Shown here: one piece after another, positions 10,495-22,100 of the stretch
How the letters are laid out: each line of letters opens with the position of its first letter
How positions within the stretch are numbered: position 1 is the first letter of the stretch
Assembly: GCA_036785325.1 (NCBI GenBank)
Contig: JAXIVH010000387.1
Coordinates: 49,622 to 113,621, forward strand
DNA from: Urophycis tenuis
Lineage: Eukaryota > Chordata > Actinopteri > Gadiformes > Phycidae
Direction of reading: 5' to 3'
DNA length: 64,000 nucleotides
The notes under the pieces: model-generated
Seen by the model: the letters and a program-made list of their open reading frames with translations, nothing else
Databases searched by the model: none
Told to the model about the DNA's origin: nothing
Translations under genes and position numbers: made by a program

Positions 10495-12460
10495 GTGCAT
10501 CACAGCCTACTCTTCTGTGTGGACTGCTATGTCCCTGCGTCGACAGTCACCTGTGACGCAAACAACAAACCTTGGATCACCAAGGACATCAAGGCCATCC
10601 TGAACGATAAGAAGAAGGCGTTCAGAGAGGGCAACCAGGCTGAGTTGAGGAGAGTATATACTCAGGTCTTCTATCCCACTCCTATACTCAGGTCTTCTAT
10701 CGCACTCCTATACTCAGGTCTTCTATCGCACTATACTCAGGTCTTCTATCGCACTCCTATACTCAGGTCTTCTATCGCACTATACTCAGGTCTTCTATCG
10801 CACTCCTATACTCAGGTCTTCTATCGCACTCCTCTATCCCCTTGTACTGCTGGTCATTGTGAATTTCTCCTAAGGGGGATTAATAAAGGAATATCTTATC
10901 TTATCTTAGTACAGGGGGTACTCAAGGTCAGAATTAAGGAGGAAAAAGACAGATACAAGAGGAAGCTGGAGAGGAAGCTCCAGCAAAACAACACAAGGGA
11001 TGTGTGGAGTGGTATGAGAACCATCACGGGCTTCCAGAAGACTGGTAGTATGGGGCTGGAGGGTGGGGTGGCTCGGGCCAATGAATTTAACCTTTTCTTC
11101 AATAGGTTTGATACTGCGGCCCCTGCCCCTCCCCCACATGACTCTGCTGCTACTGCCGCTGGCAGCCCTAAAACCAGTGCCACTCCGCCTCCCCCTCCTT
11201 CTCCCCCTCCTTATAGACCGCCCTCCTGCCTCTCACCACCTCTATTCACTCCCGGCCACTTCACACCTCCACCCTGCCCCACCCCTCCCCCCTGCTCTGC
11301 ATACTGTCGTCCACTACCGGAGGACCCTATCGCTCCCCCCATGGACACCTCTACAGTGTCCTTCACGCCTGACCTGGTGAGAAGACAAGTGATTAGACTC
11401 CACTCTGGCAAAGCGGCGGGCCCTGATGGCGTGTTCCCCAGGGTACTTAAAGCCTGTGCCCCCCAGCTGTGTAGAGTAATTAATCATGTCTTCAACCTGA
11501 GCCTGCACCTCCAGAAGGTCCCTCTGATGTGGAAGACGTCCTGCCTCGTTCCTGTCCCAAAGATGCTGCGCCCCAGCAGCCTCAAGGACTACAGACCGGT
11601 GGCTCTGACATCACATATCATGAAGACCCCGGAGAGGCTCGTCCTGGAGCAGCTTAGGCCTATGGTCAAACCCTTCTCGGACCAGCTGCAGTTCGCCTAC
11701 CAGCCCCGCCTGGGAGTCAAGGACTGCATCATCTACCTGCTGAACAAAGTCTACTCTCATCTGGACAAGCCGGCGAGCACTGTGAGAGTCATGTTCTTTG
11801 ACCTCTCCAGTTCTTTCAACACCTTACGGCCGGGTCTCCTAGGTGAGAAGATGGCGGCGATGCAGGTGGAAGCCCCCTTGGTGTCCTGGATTGTTGACTA
11901 CCTGATGGGCAGACCACAGTTTGTACACCTACAGAACTGTGTATCTGACAGGGTGGAAAAGAGGTGCTCTCTTTTCCACCCTGGCTCAGCGGAGGAGTAT
12001 CTCCAGCAGAAGACTCCTCTCACCGAGATGCACCACAGAGCGACATAGGAAATCATTCCTGCCTGTGGTTATCAAACTATACAATCTGTCACTTTCATCT
12101 TAGTTTCTGCTGCATAACAGGTTATTCATATTGCATAACTGTAATTTCATTTCACTGTAATTTCATTTCACTACATAACTAGTCATCTCACTGCACAACT
12201 GGTGTTTTTTACCACATAAAATCTGACATTCTACATCCTTGTGTATGCCATTACTTCTTAGTGTATGCATATTTATATGTTATGTATATTTTTTGTATAT
12301 TGTATTTCATAGGTTTATATTTTACATAGGGTTATATTATTAGGGAACGAGCCTGTGAAACAGGACGAAGGTCCCTTTTGTTTTTTATATTTATATATTC
12401 TGACAAAAGACAGATGATGTTTTGTTAATTTTGATTGATTGATTGATCGATATTTGAGGT
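10495..12460 (+). mobile_element. Rex1/L2-type LINE relic with internally deleted reverse transcriptase
   Basis: A 517-codon open frame (10495..12048) holds reverse transcriptase fingers and palm motifs: GKAAGPDGVFPRVLKACAPQ, YRPVALTSHIMKT, LQFAYQPRLGVKD and the first catalytic block as FFDLSSSFNTLRPGLL. It then jumps at about 11960 from the palm to a C-terminal tail that is readable in another frame (RTERHRKSF-type end), so the YxDD block and thumb are deleted and the copy is dead. The segment 10655-10905 is an insertion: a 23/26-nt tandem repeat followed by a LINE 3' end ending in TCTTA repeats. The junction at 11951-11981 is a perfect hairpin. The 3' UTR reaches the TTGA repeats near 12450. 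Confidence 0.85.
10660..10835. repeat. 23/26-nt tandem repeat inside the LINE frame
   Basis: Seven to eight copies of 'tactcaggtcttctatcgc' alternate with or without an extra 'actccta' segment. Despite mixed unit lengths the LINE reading frame stays open across the block. Confidence 0.85.
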
Positions 12461-13020
12461 TGTAAAACACACCTTCAACTCCATGACGATGGAAACAGCA
12501 GGTCAGACACTAGAAGTCTTGGACTTAGACAGACGTTGCTGTCAGGTTCTCCACCATTGTCTTCTTCAGAGTTGACGTTCCTCTACTGGGTCCCTGTGAT
12601 TCCAGCAGACACCTTAGCACTGCTACACAGGGTACAATACAGGAGGCAGTGGAGTCCCAATCCCAATCCTCCACACTTGGACCAGTAAAATGCCCAGGGT
12701 GTGCTTGAATGGGTACTCTCTTTTGCTCCAGCATACTCAAGAGCATGTGTAGTGTGATGTTCCGACTGGTTGGCACAGCCTGGGCTATGGTAATGCTGAG
12801 GGACAGACAGACAAACAGATACACAGACAGACAGGCAGACAGACAGACAGAAATACTTTAATTATCCCTAATAGAAATTGCTTTTGTTACAGAGGGGACA
12901 CCAACCTGACAGACGGATATGACAAATACCCTTAGCTGCACAACAAATGTGTGGCCATCCTTTTTAGTTTGGCCAGTATGTCCACCACCACACTCTCGAG
13001 AGCCGAGGACATCATTGATG
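12461..13020. other. Intergenic stretch with a minus-strand LINE tail
   Basis: The (CAGA)n run at 12806-12850 followed by 'aaatactttaattatcccta' is, on the minus strand, the standard LINE 3' end ('...taaagtatttctgtctgtctg'). A minus-strand frame of 99 codons at 12824..12525 is present but I do not recognise it. Confidence 0.55.
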
Positions 13021-13035
13021 ATCAGTTGAAGTGTG

Positions 13036-14280
13036 TGCGCTAGTGATGCGCGGGTCAGGGTTTTTTGCCCCACCCCGCCCCGCCGCTATTAAATACACCT
13101 TAAATATGTCATTGAATAAGGCTTTTATTTTGTCTGACAAATGTGCTTCGAGTGGCACCGGAAACTGGCAACAACAACAAAAATAAATATATATAGGCTA
13201 CCTATAAAAATAAACAATAAATATATCATAAAATATATCAAAAAATAAAATAAAATTAGACTTGCATTTGTGCATAGGTATTATTTGCAATAAAAAGAAT
13301 AAAAGAACATATTAACCACATAGACTAAAACAGAGCATCCACTTACAGGCTACACCTGATTCCTAAAGGTTTCTTGTAGCACATAATAGATTTATAAACT
13401 GTACCATGGCTATTTTCATGAAGGCACTGGCCTTTAACGTGCGGCACTGTGCCAAAAAAGAATGGCATCGACTGTGCCGGGGTTGAGTCTGTTTGGCCTG
13501 GACTCCAGCACCCGGCCAGCTGAGCGTCCGCTGGCTCGATGCACTTGTTGCTGGGAGCAGAGAATCGTCGTCTACTGCACTAACTACCTCACAAAAATTG
13601 TCCCAGACATGAGATTTAGCAGCTTGGCCTTCTTTGCTTTTAACTCTGTATTCTCCCGACCGTAATCTTTCCCTCACTTCTTCTTCCATCTTCCCCGCTC
13701 CAAACTTGCCTCATCCATTAAAACATATCTCTATGTGGCACTCTGTCAAAACAAAAAAATAAAAGGGTATTTAGGGTACTTCACATAGAATACAGGCAAG
13801 CTTTAACAAGATTGTACATTAAATTGCAAAATCGCAGTTTAATATCAGAAAGACACCAACAAGACGGCCACATCGGCGGCACAATGAAACACAATGACAC
13901 AGGTCTCTTTGCATACAACCACACAGCTGCACCAGCGTGCCACATTATTTACATACATTCCTCGTCTCACGAGATCTAGCTTCTCTTGAAAGGTCTGTCT
14001 TGAAAATGGCCTTTCAAGTATATCTGCAACCGTTTTGCCCTCCTTCGGCCATTGTGGGTTAAAAAAGTGAGTAGATATATTAGATTTCTATCTCTGCTAA
14101 CCGGGTGTGGCTCCGGTGCAGCTCGGTTGATCTGCGTCGAACTCACAAGTGAGTAGGCTATCCTTCTTCTTCTAGTTGTTTTACGGCGGTAAGTGAGTAT
14201 CCAATCACAGGAGGCGTACATGTCACGTTCAACGTGAGGCCTGCTAGAAGCCTCACGACATACCTCCAAACATTAGTGAA
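13036..14280 (-). mobile_element. hAT-family DNA transposon fragment
   Basis: The minus-strand frame 13689..13363 begins MEEEVRERLRSGEYRVKSKE and continues with SHVWDNFCEVVSAVDD. This matches the start of hAT transposases with an N-terminal BED-type region. The frame then diverges and no catalytic domain follows. A GC-rich block at 13044-13085 (tagtgatgcgcgggtc) resembles a hAT terminal repeat and may mark one end. The other end was not located with certainty. The element is degenerate. Confidence 0.6.
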
Positions 14281-14339
14281 ACACCACGCCCCTGTTCGAG
14301 TACTCCGCCCAACTACCTGAGCTGGTCGACTGGTACCTC

Positions 14340-14650
14340 CATCACTAAAAGGAGGAAAAGGTCGAATGGCGAAATCTCAACTCTTCTCCGTTTTGGCACC
14401 GCAGTGGTGGAACGAGCTCCCTGCCAATGTCAGGACTGCAGAGTCACTCCCCATCTTCCGGAAGAGACTCAAGACCCCCTTGTTCAGAGTTCACCTGAAC
14501 CCTCCATAACCCTACCCGCATGCTCTTATTTGTTGTACGTCTTGGCACTTTTATCGCTCTTTGTAATTTGGCACTTTGATCGCTCTTTGTAATTTGGCAC
14601 TTTGATCGCTCTTTGTAACTTGGCACTTAGTCAGAGATGTTGTATACTAG
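14340..14650 (+). mobile_element. LINE-derived C-terminal fragment and 3' tail
   Basis: The plus-strand frame reads PQWWNELPANVRTAESLPIF and then RKRLKT.LF, the usual extreme C-terminus of L2-like LINE polymerases. It is followed by three copies of a roughly 31-nt unit ('cacttt.atcgctctttgtaatttgg'). Related fragments lie at 3138-3290 and 45970-46140. Confidence 0.75.
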
Positions 14651-14869
14651 CAACTAGCAATTTACAAAAAAGATTTGAAAGTTTGAAAGTTTCCAAAGAT
14701 GAAACTCAACAAACTCAGTTTGTTTTGTTTTGTTCAGAATGTTGATCAGCAATGTTGTACTGTTTCAGTATGAGTCAGTATTTTCAGTGTCCTTCAGTAT
14801 GCCCATCCCTGGCATTTTTTTATGCCTATCAAAAAAACAAAAACAAAAACAAACACATAACCCTCCCCT

Positions 14870-14985
14870 TATGCTCTTGGTTGACCTAGCAATTGAAATG
14901 CTTGAAACTTGTTCTGGTGACTTTCTTACTGTATTAGCAGCAATGAAATATTTCACCTTCTTATGACAAAAGTACTTTTTTTAAG
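14870..14985 (+). mobile_element. Short interspersed repeat, related to 30930-31030
   Basis: The block 'agcaattgaaatgcttgaaacttgttctggtgactttct...gcagcaatgaaatatttcacc' recurs in reverse at 30930-31030, and a shorter version lies at 46090-46135. It is a dispersed repeat of unknown class. Confidence 0.7.
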
Positions 14986-15334
14986 TGGCTTTAGATAGCT
15001 AAATGCTAAATGCCCAAAATGTAAATGTAAATTGAATGTAGGTAACGTAATTTGGATTGCTTTCCTGGTTTCGACCCTGCCTGTTCCTGACCTCCCTGTC
15101 TCGTCGCCTTCCCGGATATCCCCTCAGCCTTCTGTCCCCAACCAGGAACTTCATCTCTCCGTTCCTGGTTTCAGCCAGCCTCTTCTGTTACCTGCTCTGA
15201 TTATTGTGTGTGACAATATAAGTCATTACCAATTATACCCGCCTTTTCTTATGCTGCAATTGATCCAACCTCCCTCACCTGTTACACACATCAAATGACA
15301 TCTACATTTGTTCTGCCACTAAGCGATTTGAAAC

Positions 15335-15640
15335 AAACACCCCTTATTCTAACCATAACCTGACCCTCACTGAAAAACACGAAACAATAAAATGAAACAA
15401 ATGAAACAAACGCCCCTTATTCTAACCATAACCTGACCCTAACTGAAAAACATGAAAGAATAAAACGAAACAAACGCCCCTTATTCTAACCATAACCTGA
15501 CCCTAACTGAAAAACACGAAACAATAAAATGAAACAAATGAAACAAACGCCCCTTATTCTAATCATAACCTGACCCTAACTGAAAAACACGAAAGAATAA
15601 AATGAAAAAAAAGGAAACAAACGCCCCTTATTCTAACCCC
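15335..15640. repeat. Minisatellite, roughly 60-75-nt unit
   Basis: About four copies of a unit containing 'cgccccttattctaaccata', 'acctgaccctaactgaaaaaca' and an A-rich linker (aacaataaaatgaaacaaa) lie in a row. No coding potential. Confidence 0.85.
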
Positions 15641-15710
15641 AACTCAGCTGCTGCTCTTCCTTCATCTGCTATCCCATCTGAAAAACACAGAAAAATACAC
15701 ATCCCTTTAT

Positions 15711-16000
15711 ACCAGGGGTTCTCAAACCTTTTCACACCAAGGAAAAAAATATCATGGAACACCTAACCAGCGGGTAAATTTCCCACTCCCACCCACAACT
15801 TCAATAAAACTCTACTCTTAGGCTTATTTAGGCTACATTTGATTCACTTTTAAATTAGAAAATAATTATCTGTACTCTGTAACTTTGCTGGTGAACGCAG
15901 ATGAAGGTGATTTGAGAAACACCGATATAAACCTGAATTTGAATTTTTTTTGTCATCCTCAGCCACTTGAGGGCGCTCACGAACCAGTCTCACCGCCTTA
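15711..16000 (+). mobile_element. hAT-type MITE, degraded copy
   Basis: The left end 'caggggttctcaaaccttttcacaccaagg' and the internal blocks 'cacctaaccagcggg' and 'gcagatgaaggtgatttgag' match the intact element at 31550-32036. The right terminal repeat is not recognisable. Confidence 0.75.
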
Positions 16001-16512
16001 TTCTAACCCTCTGCCAAATTGAGGGGAAAAACACACACAGCACAAAAACCTAACCTCACTAGTGCCACCGACTCCCGTATCTCCTGCACAAATAAACATT
16101 ACCAATCAAAAAACATGTGTGTATTACACACATGCGTCTTTATTTTAACCACTCCCTTTCCTTTCTTCTTTTAACCACCTTCATGGACCGGTGTGCCACA
16201 CCTCTTGTTTTGCCAAACTCTGCCTGTCTTCTCCCTCCGCCCAGGGTGCGCAGATCTGGGAAATGTTCTCATACTCTTACGACCTATCTTAACCTCTTCA
16301 GCCTGCTCCCACACACCTGGATGGAGGCACATGAGGAGTACCTATGCAGCAAACCCTCCTCCACTCCCGACTCTGCACACTACAGCCGTGGCCAAATTGT
16401 TGAGAGTGACGCAAATATTAATTTTCACAAAATCTGCCGCCTCAGTTTTTTTTATGATGGCAATTTGCATATACTCCACAATGTCATGAAGAGTGACCAC
16501 ATGAATTGCAAT

Positions 16513-16550
<38 letters not shown>

Positions 16551-16855
16551 CCTGAACACAGGCAACACGCAAGACCCTGGCAAACTATTAATTCAGACCA
16601 ATATTAATAATTACTATATTATATACAAATATTTCCAGATTGAAGAAAAAAAAAGTAGTTGTCATTATTTACTGATTGCACGAACTACGCCACAACGGCG
16701 TCTTTTGGAATAGATATGGTTATAAACTATCATTTACAACCCAGTGCATTGCGATATAACCTATAGAAACTCAATGTCTTGTTTTATCAACGAGATACAG
16801 TTACAATCAATTAACGGATATAGATTTTTAGAGAATGGAACTGCTAGCATGTTTC
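16001..16855. other. Intergenic stretch with a long poly-C tract
   Basis: A run of about 35 C residues lies at 16515-16549. The reading frames around it (16117-16713) have no recognisable domain and are partly Pro or Gly homopolymer artefacts. Confidence 0.6.
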
Positions 16856-16875
16856 ATGCAAATTACAATGTCCAC

Positions 16876-18366
16876 CGAAACAGTGAACTGACGGAAGGGC
16901 GTGCAGCAGAACATCTCTGCCCTGGAGTGCTGGGACAACCAGCTGAGAGGAGAAGAAGCGGCTGCTGGAGCAGAAGGACGAGAAGAGGCAGCTGGAGCAG
17001 AAGACTGCCACCAAGGAGGACAATCTGACGCAAATTGAGAGAAATCGTATAGACCTGAATACATTGGAAGAACAGACCAAAGCCAAGACCTCTGCCGCCA
17101 ATACCCAGAAGGTGTCCATAATGAGGGAACTCCTGTCCCAGATAAAGCTGAGAACCAGGCTGAGTATGGACAAGGTGCATCTGACGCTGGAGACGCCGGG
17201 CCTGATGGCTGAGAAGACCCACCTGGAGCAGGACTGTAAGGATAGACAAGTGGAGCTCAGGACCCTGGAAGACGCCGTCACTCGCCTGGAGGACGGGAAG
17301 ATGCAGCTGCCTGAAAAGTGCAAGGGCGTGTCACTTTATAACTTGGACTTTCACTGACTTCCCTTATCTTTATATGCAATTTCTTTGTGTATGCCATTTA
17401 CTTTCTATAGTGTATGCCTAGATTTATGTATATTTTTACATATTTTTATAATATATATGTATATTTATATTTAGCTGTTATACACTCCTATACTGTGTGT
17501 TTACTTCTATACTGTTTTTCTTTTCCCTTTAACATTCAACTGGAGTATTGCTGATGAATGCAATTTCCCTCAGGGACCGTTAAAGTATTTCTGTCTGTCT
17601 GTCTGTCTGGCCTAATGCGGAGCACTAGGAACGTCTGCAACATGCCGCCAGGAGGGGAAGTCCCCAGCGAGCTGAAGGCGGCCCCCAGCAAGCTGGAGGC
17701 CCCGCTGAACGCGGAGAGGACCGGGGCACAGTGCTTCACTGGACTCAATGAAAACATGGTTGCGGAGTACAACACAAGGGAGCAGGAGATCCAGAACCTG
17801 GAGACGGAGTTTGGGCATCACGGCGGCGCTCTGAACGCCTACCGCCAGAACGCATCCGAGGCTAAAGAGTGCTGGCTGAACCCTCTCAGGACGCTGATTG
17901 TTCGGATCAACGACAAGTTTGTTCGATTTCCTCCGCTCCATGCAGTGCGTGGGGGGAGGTGGACCTCCACTCAGAGAAGCAGGAGGACTACGACAAGCAT
18001 GGGATAAATATGGCATCCGGGGTGAAGTGCCACAGCTGCACCCAGCTGCTGAGGCGCACCACCAGAGCACGGCAGGGAACGCAGCATCTCCACCGTGCTC
18101 CACCTCATGCTCCACCTCATGCTCCACCTCACGGCCCTGCAGGAACTCAACCGCTGCCCCTTCAGGGCGGTCGACGAGATGAACCAGGGAATGGACCCGG
18201 TCGACGAGAGGAGGGTCTTTGACATCGTGGTCCGCGCGGCGTGCAAAGAGACCACCGCGCGGTACTTTTTCATCACGCCGAAGATGGCCGTGCTGTGCAT
18301 TCACAACGGCGCCCACATGCTGGCAAAGGGGGAGTGGAGCGAAAAGGCTTTCCTCTGCACACCATA
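16876..18366 (+). pseudogene. smc5: smc5 processed pseudogene (C-terminal third)
   Basis: The plus strand keeps long stretches of SMC5, a core ATPase of the SMC5/6 genome-maintenance complex. Part 1 (about 16955-17326) is coiled coil: KRLLEQKDEKRQLEQKTATK, then SIMRELLSQIKLRTRLSMDK. Part 2 (about 17645-18358) is the late coil and ATPase C-lobe: RTGAQCFTGLNENMVAEYNT, GEVDLHSEKQEDYDKHGI, TALQELNRCPFRAVDEMNQG and GMDPVDERRVFDIV. Defects are several: a LINE 3' end is inserted at 17327-17612, frames shift near 17950 and 18010-18100, a 12-nt unit (ctccacctcatg) is triplicated over the signature-motif region, and about ten codons are missing after FITPK. Hundreds of codons run without introns, so it looks like a retrocopy. 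It cannot make SMC5. Confidence 0.9.
17327..17612 (+). mobile_element. LINE 3' end inserted in the smc5 pseudogene
   Basis: A T-rich 3' UTR ends in 'gcaatttccctcagggaccgttaaagtatttctgtctgtctg', the standard end of this LINE family in the window. It splits the smc5 similarity in two. Confidence 0.8.
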
Positions 18367-18415
18367 ACGCACACTGCAACACTGCACACGTAACACTGCA
18401 CACTATAACGCACAA

Positions 18416-18418
<3 letters not shown>

Positions 18419-18447
<29 letters not shown>

Positions 18448-18448
18448 A
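18419..18448. repeat. GT dinucleotide microsatellite
   Basis: About fifteen GT units directly follow the smc5 pseudogene. Confidence 0.9.
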
Positions 18449-19100
18449 TTTTCAAAGGCAATATGCGGACGGTGGACACGCATGTATCTGGGACGGATGT
18501 AGCCATCCGACTGGAAGGACTCATTGGGTTTCATTATGACCTAGAACCTAGAACCTCCTTCCAGGTGTGATCAATGAAGAGGGCACTGCAAACGTGGCAT
18601 TGTGAGGCCGACTTTATGTCAACTCCTCCTCCTTTCTCCCCAGGGCTGTAGTTTTAGAAGCGTAGAGGCAGCCCCTCAGGTCTAGTAGAAGCTGCTATCA
18701 TGCTTCCTCTCCTCTCCATGCTTGATCCCCCTCCTTCAACTGTCCATATGTCGAACCCAACCAAATGTACTGCTCGTAAGTCACTTTGGACAAGAGTGTC
18801 TGCTAAATGCCCTCTTTACCCTTTAAAAACTACATCAAAGTGCAGTGTATTGACCACGTTCTCTCCCTGGGCATTGAATACAAACCACCACCAGAGGGCG
18901 CGACAATTACTTTAGAATGGATCTTGAGCTGCAGCTCAAGCGTTTCTTTACACAAAAAACACGATGGCCTTTTTTTCCTCAACAGTGCACCGACAAGTAA
19001 CGCCAGGAGGGAGGAGGTGGAGTTAACTTGTCATAACATCACATAGGCCTGCTGTACCTCAGACCAACTAGTTAGTTAGCTAGTATCAGTCGTCTTGTGG
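18449..19100. other. Spacer upstream of alln, with a SINE tail
   Basis: The segment 18745-18815 carries 'catatgtcgaaccc...gtaagtcactttggacaagagtgtctgctaaatg', the tail of the tRNA-derived SINE seen complete at 20563-20735. No coding exon is evident. The core promoter of alln should lie at the right edge, but no TATA box is clear. Confidence 0.6.
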
Positions 19101-19112
19101 TCGCTGTGGGAG

Positions 19113-22100
19113 ATGGAGCTCGGTTCGGCCGTCCGGGCCGTCAGAAGCAGCCGAGTGCTGTTCGGTGACGTCATCCAGCCGGCGGTGATCTCCATCGTGG
19201 ACGGGAAGGTCCGAAGCGTTCGGCACGGGAGCGCGCTTTGTGAGGAGGAGGATTCTTGTGAGGTGGGCTGGTGTGAAAATACATAGCTATATAATGATGG
19301 ATTTTAAAAAAAGCCATCGTTATGGTTCAAATTCACGTTCTTGTTCAAGTATTATATTGTCAGATGTACAGAACAACAGTCAGAAACAAATAAATGTACT
19401 AAGTTGTACGCAACAGCAATATCGATGGTTTGTGATCTGTCATCGATGTTATGCAATTAAAATACATGATTGTCCAAATAGAATACAGTGAGTTAGTACA
19501 AAAAAAAGGCTACCCGACAAGTAACAAAAGTCCCCTGCTGTTTTCGGCCGGATCAGGGGCTTCCGTGGTGGGTCAACACCGGGCACGGCTCGTGGAAATA
19601 CGCCTCTGCTGATTGTCCTATCACATCAGAGATGTCAGAAACAAAGTTAACACACATTGAAGACATAATTAATACCCCTTTCAGACCAAATACAAAGCTG
19701 TTATAGATGGTTACACACGATCTTTAGCTGTAGGCCTACTATATCAGAAACGATGATTACTGTCCTGGAAAATGGTGTCCTATTAATGAAATCACATACG
19801 CAGGCGCTATGTCATCTTCTATTCACTTCATTCATTTCACGAGTCTGCCAACCGGTGACGTCACCATGATCACCGGGTGACGTCGTCGCGATGACGTCAC
19901 TCGTCCTGTGATTGCTCGGCAGGTGTGGGACGTGGGCGACCGCGTGGTGATGCCGGGCCTGGTGGACAGCCATGTGCACGTGAACGAACCTGGCCGCACG
20001 TCGTGGGAGGGCTTCTGGACCGCCACGCGGGCCGCCGCCGCCGGGGGCGTCACCACCATCGTGGACATGCCGCTGTAGGTGGCGCCCTGCCCAGTGCACT
20101 CTGCTCCCACGGGCCTCACCGCCACGGACGCCTGTTTGCCGTCACATGAAAGAGCTGGGACGATGGGGGGGTTGTACGGGGGGAGAGCATAGCAGTGGCT
20201 TGGGTGTTGTACCCAAAGGTTCTGGGTTTGAGCCCCGTTGTCCGGCAGCATGAAAGCGTCCGTGTGCATCTGCAATGTCTAAATAGTGAGTGGGACCTGT
20301 ATTTTTTGAAACCGCCCTGTTACCTCCTGTTCCCATAGCAACAGCATCCCCCCGACCACCACGCTGGGGAACCTGGATGAGAAGATGTGCGCGGCGGAGG
20401 GCCAGTGCTTCGTCGACACTGCCTTCTGGGGGGGAGTCATCCCGGGTAACCAGGTACCGTGATGGGTGAACTTGGCCTCTGCTGCCTCCCTCCTCTGACC
20501 AATGGGAGCTGTAGGAGTCCAACCAGAGTGAACGGGCCAGCAATGTGGTTCAAGTTCTGAATGTGGGGCGGTGTGTAGCTCAGCGGGTAGTGCGGGTGGA
20601 CAGCGCGGGTCGACAACTAACCGTAGGGTCGGCGGTTCGATCCCCTTGATCGCCCTCCTCCCCCACATGTCGAACCCCACTGATGTACTGATTGTAAGTA
20701 GCTTTGGACAAAAGCCTCTGCTAAATGCCCCTTTATTTCTTTTATTATGTCTCTTAACAGGGAAATATTTCACACATACAAACAGAAGGACGGCATCAAG
20801 AATAAAATTGATTGCAGAGAATTGTAACTGGAGATCGGATCAAACTACAGTGCAACAATTGTATGGAAGACATAGTGGAAACACATGTGCTGATGCCAAT
20901 GGGACTCTGCTATCTACTCTCTCTTGAATATAGCCTGAATATAACTGCTTGCTTTAAAAGGAAGAAGTGACACTGACCATTCAGAACAGCAATATCCTTT
21001 CTGGGAAGGATCAATGATGTCAAGTTTCAAGTTTCAAGTCGTTTATTATCAAATGTGCAGCTGTGCATCACTTACAGTCATAGTGTACAATGAAATGTAT
21101 TGGACGAGGCCCGTTCCCACATCAAGAACAAAATAAAATACAATAAAGTACAATAAAATAAGGCCATCACGGAATAAAGTAAGAGCAGCAATGGAGAATG
21201 GTATAAAGTGCATGGTATGTAAGTATTATACTTTGTACATAAAGTGGTGAATTATACATAAGTCTTGATGGTAGCAATGGTAGCAATGATTTAAAGCTAT
21301 AGATCCAGATGGCGAGGGATGAAGTGCATGTGAATATAGGTATTATACGTGTCGAATTACACAGTCGGACATGTTTCCATAACATGATGACGACATGTAA
21401 GTTTTATACATAGGTGTCGAATTATACATGGGTTTGAGGTACAGTTCAGCCGTTCAGAAGCCTGATGGTAGAAACTCTCCTTCAGTCATGAAGTGCGTGA
21501 CTGACCGCTCCTGTATCGTCTTCCAGGCTAGGTAGCAGGGTGAATAGTGAGTGTGCTGGCTGGTTGGGGTCCCTGGTGATTTTATGTGCCTTCCTCAGGC
21601 AACTATCCTGTTTTAGTCTTTGCCTCTAGCTGGGGAGTAAGAGAACACAAATGTGTTCAGCCTTACCAAATATGGGTCGGGGGAGGGGTTTGTAAGCACC
21701 CTTGAATGGAGAGCAGCAGTGATCCAGGGTTCTGGTCACCTCATGATGGCCACCTGGTTCTTGTTGCTCAAAGTATAAACCGTTGGAAGGAGAAGGTGTG
21801 TGACTGAGCTGGTGGTGTAGAGCTGGAGAAGCTCTGCCTGTACATACAGTCCTCCAGCAGTTTAAACAACCCCCACCCCCCCTACAGCTGGAGCTGCGGC
21901 CCATGGTCTGGGCCGGGGTGCCGGGCTTCAAGTGCTTCCTGATCCACAGCGGCGTGGAGGAGTTCCCCCACGTGTCCGACTCGGACCTCCATGCGGCCAT
22001 GCAGCAGTTGCAGGGCACCGGGAGCGTTCTGCTGGTAGGGAACCTCACGTGTAGCAGGACATGGACATCCCTTGTGTTATTTCTACTGTCCTTCAGTCAC

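Noticed and set aside
12525..12824. 99-codon minus-strand frame with a hydrophobic start
   Set aside because: No recognisable domain, no supporting splice context, and it abuts a LINE tail; reported only as unexplained sequence.
17612..18415. 267-codon minus-strand frame over the smc5 pseudogene
   Set aside because: Antisense of recognisable SMC5 sequence; a shadow of GC-rich coding sequence.
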